A stretch of DNA of 64,000 nt from Niabella sp. (GTDB taxonomy: Bacteria > Bacteroidota > Bacteroidia > Chitinophagales > Chitinophagaceae), in NCBI GenBank assembly GCA_017744795.1, contig JAGIAQ010000009.1:1-64000 (forward strand), read 5' to 3'. A program made the translations under genes and the position numbers. This document shows, in pieces, positions 61,436 through 64,000 of the stretch (position 1 is its first letter; each line of letters begins with the position of its first letter). The notes beneath the pieces are model-generated. The model had not been told where the DNA came from. It ran no database searches and worked only from the letters and a program-made list of their open reading frames with translations.

Positions 61436-62398
61436 CTACTGCTTCCGTATTGCATCAATGATCAACACCGCATGTTCCCTTGAATTTTCAATAAACAAAC
61501 GATGGGTGTTCATGCCGCCGCAGATAACACCGGCGAGGTAAATTCCTTTTACATTGGTTTCATGCGTATCAGGGTCCAGAAACGGCGCCAGAACAGGATC
61601 ATCGCTGAGCTGGATGCCCATTTGTTTCAAGAACTGCAGGTTGGGCTGATAACCGGTAGCCGCAATAACAAAATCATTTTTTATGGTAATGAGCCCTTCG
61701 GGAGTATGAATATCCACTTCGTTCTCCCGGATCTGTTGAAGGGTTGAATTAAAATAAGCCTGTATCGATCCTTCTTTGATCCGGTTTTCAATATCGGGCC
61801 GTACCCAGTATTTTACCCGGGTACCAATCTCTGCCCCACGGATCACCATTGTAACCCGGGCGCCCTTTCGCCAGGTTTCTAAAGCAGCATCCACTCCGGA
61901 GTTCATGGCGCCTACCACGAGCACATCCCGGAAGGCATAATAGTGCGGATCGTTATAATAATGCGTCACCTTGGGCAGGTCTTCACCCGGAACATTTAAT
62001 AAATAAGGGATATCATAGAACCCGGTCGCAATGATTATATTATCTGCCGTATAGGTATTTTTTGAAGTGATCACTTCAAAAAGATCCACGACTTTGGTTA
62101 CCTGCAGCACTTCTTCAAATAGTTTTATATGCAGTTCAAACGAAGCAACCACGCGCCGGTAGTATTCCAAAGCCTCATCCCGCTTAGGTTTTGGGCTATT
62201 GGAAACGAAGGGCACCCCGCCAATCTCCAGCCTTTCCGATGTTGAAAAAAAAGTCATGTTTACCGGGTAATGATAGAGTGAATTCACTAACGCCGCTTTT
62301 TCGATGATCACATAATCGATCCCTGCTTTTTTGGCTTCTATGGCGCAGGCAAGGCCAATAGGCCCGCCGCCGATAATGATAAGTGGAATATGTTGCAT
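61436..62398 (-). CDS. YpdA-family bacillithiol disulfide reductase-like protein
   Basis: FAD/NAD(P)H oxidoreductase of 320 residues. The FAD motif is GGGPIG (10-15), and the NADPH motif is in VVGAMNSGVDAAL near residue 166. It lacks the CxxC of thioredoxin reductase, as YpdA (Bdr) does. The family reduces bacillithiol disulfide in bacteria that make bacillithiol, which includes some Bacteroidota. Bacillithiol synthesis genes are not in this window. Confidence 0.9.
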   Translation of the reverse strand: MQHIPLIIIGGGPIGLACAIEAKKAGIDYVIIEKAALVNSLYHYPVNMTFFSTSERLEIGGVPFVSNSPKPKRDEALEYYRRVVASFELHIKLFEEVLQVTKVVDLFEVITSKNTYTADNIIIATGFYDIPYLLNVPGEDLPKVTHYYNDPHYYAFRDVLVVGAMNSGVDAALETWRKGARVTMVIRGAEIGTRVKYWVRPDIENRIKEGSIQAYFNSTLQQIRENEVDIHTPEGLITIKNDFVIAATGYQPNLQFLKQMGIQLSDDPVLAPFLDPDTHETNVKGIYLAGVICGGMNTHRLFIENSREHAVLIIDAIRKQ

Positions 62399-62560
62399 GG
62401 CGCAAATGTAAAATAAGAAATACCCAATAAGAAATAAGAAATGAGAAAGGGATACGCGTTAGATCAAATTTTCATTCCTGAAACTCAATCTGCTTTTACA
62501 TGCTGCATTTAATATTTAATGAGCAATGACCTCTTGTAGCGTTGTCTGCAGGAGCTTTTT

Positions 62561-62630
62561 CCCGCGAATCAGCGCTGATCTTATTCGCTGATGATCGCGG
62601 ATTGGTTTTGTTCTGCTAAAATCTGCGGGA
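62561..62630. repeat. Dispersed intergenic repeat, family C, copy 2
   Basis: TCCCGCGAATCAGCGCTGAT on the left and CTGCTAAAATCTGCGGGA on the right form an imperfect inverted repeat, with an inner CTGAT..CGCTGATGATCGCGGAT part. It lies between the YpdA start and the CDF stop. Confidence 0.45.
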
Positions 62631-62652
62631 ATCTATCGGAGTTCTTTCCCCG

Positions 62653-63555
62653 CTATTCGTGTACAGAAATTTCGTTCAGTTCCACCCCTTCTATCTCCAT
62701 TTGAATCGTTGTATGGCTGATCTCATATTCATGAGTCAGCAGTTCCTGCGCCATTTTCAGTAATTCCATCGGGTCTGCCTGCGGCAGGTGCACTAAGTGA
62801 GCACTCATTAAATTCACGCCGGAGGTTAATGTCCAGATGTGAAGATCGTGCAAACCGGTAACGCCTTTTATTTGCAGCAGATCCTTACGCAATTGCTGCA
62901 GATCCACCTCCGCCGGAACGCCTTCCAGCAATACATTTACGGATGCCTTCAGCAGGCCCCAGGTCCGGGGAAGGATAAATAAACCGATACCAGCCGATAA
63001 GATCGGATCAATAAAATACCAGTTAGTATAACGCATGATCAATGCAGCAGCGATCACCGCAATGGAAGTTAATGCATCCGACAGTACTTCAAAATAGGCG
63101 CCTTTCATGTTCAGGCTGGCCCCGGAATCTTTTCGCAATATCAGGATCCCCGCTGCGTTGACCACTAAGCCTACTGCCGCAATCAACATCATGTTCCCCG
63201 TTTCCACCTGGTGCGGATGCAACAATCGTTCGTAGGCACCATATAAAATAAAAACGGAAATCACTATTAATACCACCGCATTGGCGAGGGCGGCCAATAT
63301 CTCTGCGCGGTAATACCCAAACGTATTTTTTGAATCGGGTTGCCGCTCGGCATAATGAATGGCCAGCAATGCCAGTACCAGCCCGCCGGCATCTGTAAGC
63401 ATATGGCCTGCATCGGCCAAAAGGGCCAGACTTTTGGTGAGGATACCTCCCACCACCTCAGCGATGAGGTACAGGAAGGTCATGACCAGAACTATTTTCA
63501 GCTTTTTTTTATGCTGCGCGCTATTGGAACGCTGTACAACATGCTCGTGCGCCAT
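62653..63555 (-). CDS. Cation diffusion facilitator (CzcD/ZitB-like metal exporter)
   Basis: Zinc/divalent metal-proton antiporter of 300 residues with six membrane helices and a cytoplasmic C-terminal domain of about 90 residues. The helix-two metal site HxxxD is in ADAGHMLTDAGG. In helix five the usual HxxxD reads EVLSD, so one metal ligand is Glu or is missing; this may alter metal preference. The N-terminal loop has few His residues. It is divergent from pdhB. Confidence 0.92.
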   Translation of the reverse strand: MAHEHVVQRSNSAQHKKKLKIVLVMTFLYLIAEVVGGILTKSLALLADAGHMLTDAGGLVLALLAIHYAERQPDSKNTFGYYRAEILAALANAVVLIVISVFILYGAYERLLHPHQVETGNMMLIAAVGLVVNAAGILILRKDSGASLNMKGAYFEVLSDALTSIAVIAAALIMRYTNWYFIDPILSAGIGLFILPRTWGLLKASVNVLLEGVPAEVDLQQLRKDLLQIKGVTGLHDLHIWTLTSGVNLMSAHLVHLPQADPMELLKMAQELLTHEYEISHTTIQMEIEGVELNEISVHE

Positions 63556-63647
63556 GGGTGGGTTTATTTAAAGGCAAGTTATCAATTTCCCGTTAAAAGA
63601 TAGTTGCCTTTACCTTGTAATGGTCTCCCCTTCAGGCAGCAGTAATC

Positions 63648-63679
63648 TTTGGTATTGTGGCGCTTCTCACTTAAATTTG
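63648..63679 (+). promoter_or_regulatory. Promoter of pdhB
   Basis: TTTG (63648-63651), 20 nt, then TAAATTTG (63672-63679): a full match to the Bacteroidota housekeeping promoter, 26 bp before the pdhB ATG. Confidence 0.8.
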
Positions 63680-63705
63680 CCTCTCCAAAAATTATAAAAC
63701 AATAT

Positions 63706-64000
63706 ATGGCAAGGATTATAGCTTTCAGAGAAGCCCTGAGAGAGGCAATGACTGAGGAAATGAGAAGGGATGAGCGCGTTTTTCTTATGGGCGAGGAAGT
63801 AGCCGAATATAACGGAGCCTATAAAGTGAGCCAGGGAATGCTGGCAGAATTTGGTGAAAAAAGAGTGATCGATACACCGATCTCCGAGCTGGGTTTTACT
63901 GCTGTTGGCGTGGGAGCTGCTCAAAGCGGTCTGCGTCCGATTGTGGAGTTCATGACCTGGAACTTTGCCGTTTTAGCATTAGATCAAATTTTAAATACAG
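63706..64000 (+). CDS. pdhB: Pyruvate dehydrogenase E1 component, beta subunit (partial)
   Basis: The first 98 codons are visible before the right edge. [19 protein letters not shown], then [21 protein letters not shown] and [16 protein letters not shown] are characteristic of E1 beta, where Glu in [10 protein letters not shown] helps to bind ThDP. The matching alpha subunit is encoded 44 kb away at 18571-19566 on the opposite strand. Its own strong promoter fits independent transcription. Confidence 0.95.
   Translation, partial: MARIIAFREALREAMTEEMRRDERVFLMGEEVAEYNGAYKVSQGMLAEFGEKRVIDTPISELGFTAVGVGAAQSGLRPIVEFMTWNFAVLALDQILNT

Noticed and set aside
1-64000. CRISPR array
   Set aside because: The repeats seen are inverted, intergenic and of unequal length; no regularly spaced direct repeats with unique spacers were found.
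1-64000. tRNA or 16S/23S/5S rRNA genes
   Set aside because: No cloverleaf with a T-loop GTTCGANTC-type sequence or conserved rRNA segments noticed in the gaps; the only stable RNA recognised is RNase P RNA.

Overview
The window comes from the chromosome of a Bacteroidota bacterium, most likely of the Chitinophagaceae. Three things point there. The families are phylum-typical: DUF3822, DUF1599, BT_3928, DUF2027-Smr, DUF72, NamZ, GH172 and FKBP lipoproteins. Secreted proteins carry Sec, Tat or lipoprotein signals. Several genes have promoters of the Bacteroidota type (TTTG, about 20 nt, TAnnTTTG), for example rnpB, pdhB, ndk and the thiolase. The family assignment is inference. Most of the window is housekeeping and catabolic genes in short operons. 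I saw no tRNA, 16S/23S rRNA, CRISPR array, integrase or intact insertion sequence.

Layout. 1-5.1 kb: a Tat-exported phospholipase C (cut by the window edge) and a divergent heparinase-like lyase / GH88 hydrolase pair. 5.1-9.1 kb: head-to-head galK/galM and an aromatic amino acid hydroxylase. 9.2-17.1 kb: EVE protein, FAD oxidoreductase without a normal start codon, Tat-exported Gfo/Idh/MocA protein, DUF72, HAD phosphatase, lipoprotein, TrpB2-type PLP enzyme and a LutA-like protein. 17.4-19.6 kb: operon pdhA - TPR membrane protein - ribH. 19.8-26.1 kb: recF, GH3, HGSNAT-like acyltransferase and sulfatase. 26.1-27.3 kb: an AT-rich defence islet (below). 27.4-32.1 kb: DUF721, operon DUF1599 - BT_3928 - DppB-like permease, folP, trxA. 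32.2-37.1 kb: operon of a DHH phosphoesterase and two FKBP lipoproteins, ndk, a small membrane protein, trhO. 37.4-44.4 kb: BlaI/M56 sensor pair with tandem operators, penicillin acylase, SPFH/Arc pair, SGNH hydrolase. 44.5-45.0 kb: RNase P RNA. 45.1-52.7 kb: polyprenyl synthase - APC permease - Smr operon and formyl-THF cycloligase - lpxK - rnr operon. 52.8-57.9 kb: GH172, DUF3822-rsmD, namZ. 58.0-64 kb: two overlapping small ORFs, a retropepsin-like protein, a membrane-anchored XRE regulator, thiolase, YpdA, a CDF exporter and the start of pdhB.

The most interesting region is 26.1-27.3 kb. It holds an Abi-family (AbiF-like, HEPN) gene broken by a single-base frameshift, a 15-codon remnant of a HigB-type toxin, an intact HigA-type antidote, and on the opposite strand an unannotated small RNA candidate with its own promoter, two nested hairpins and a strong intrinsic terminator. 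AbiF-type HEPN proteins are known to occur with structured RNAs, so this looks like an Abi/RNA module in decay.

The second theme is the intergenic DNA. Nearly every long gap carries an imperfect inverted repeat, and these fall into at least eight sequence families, several present two or three times in 64 kb. They are not insertion sequences and have no coding content.

Metabolically, the heparinase, GH88, sulfatase and HGSNAT-like genes together suggest use of sulfated or uronic-acid glycans, but no SusC/SusD pair is in the window.
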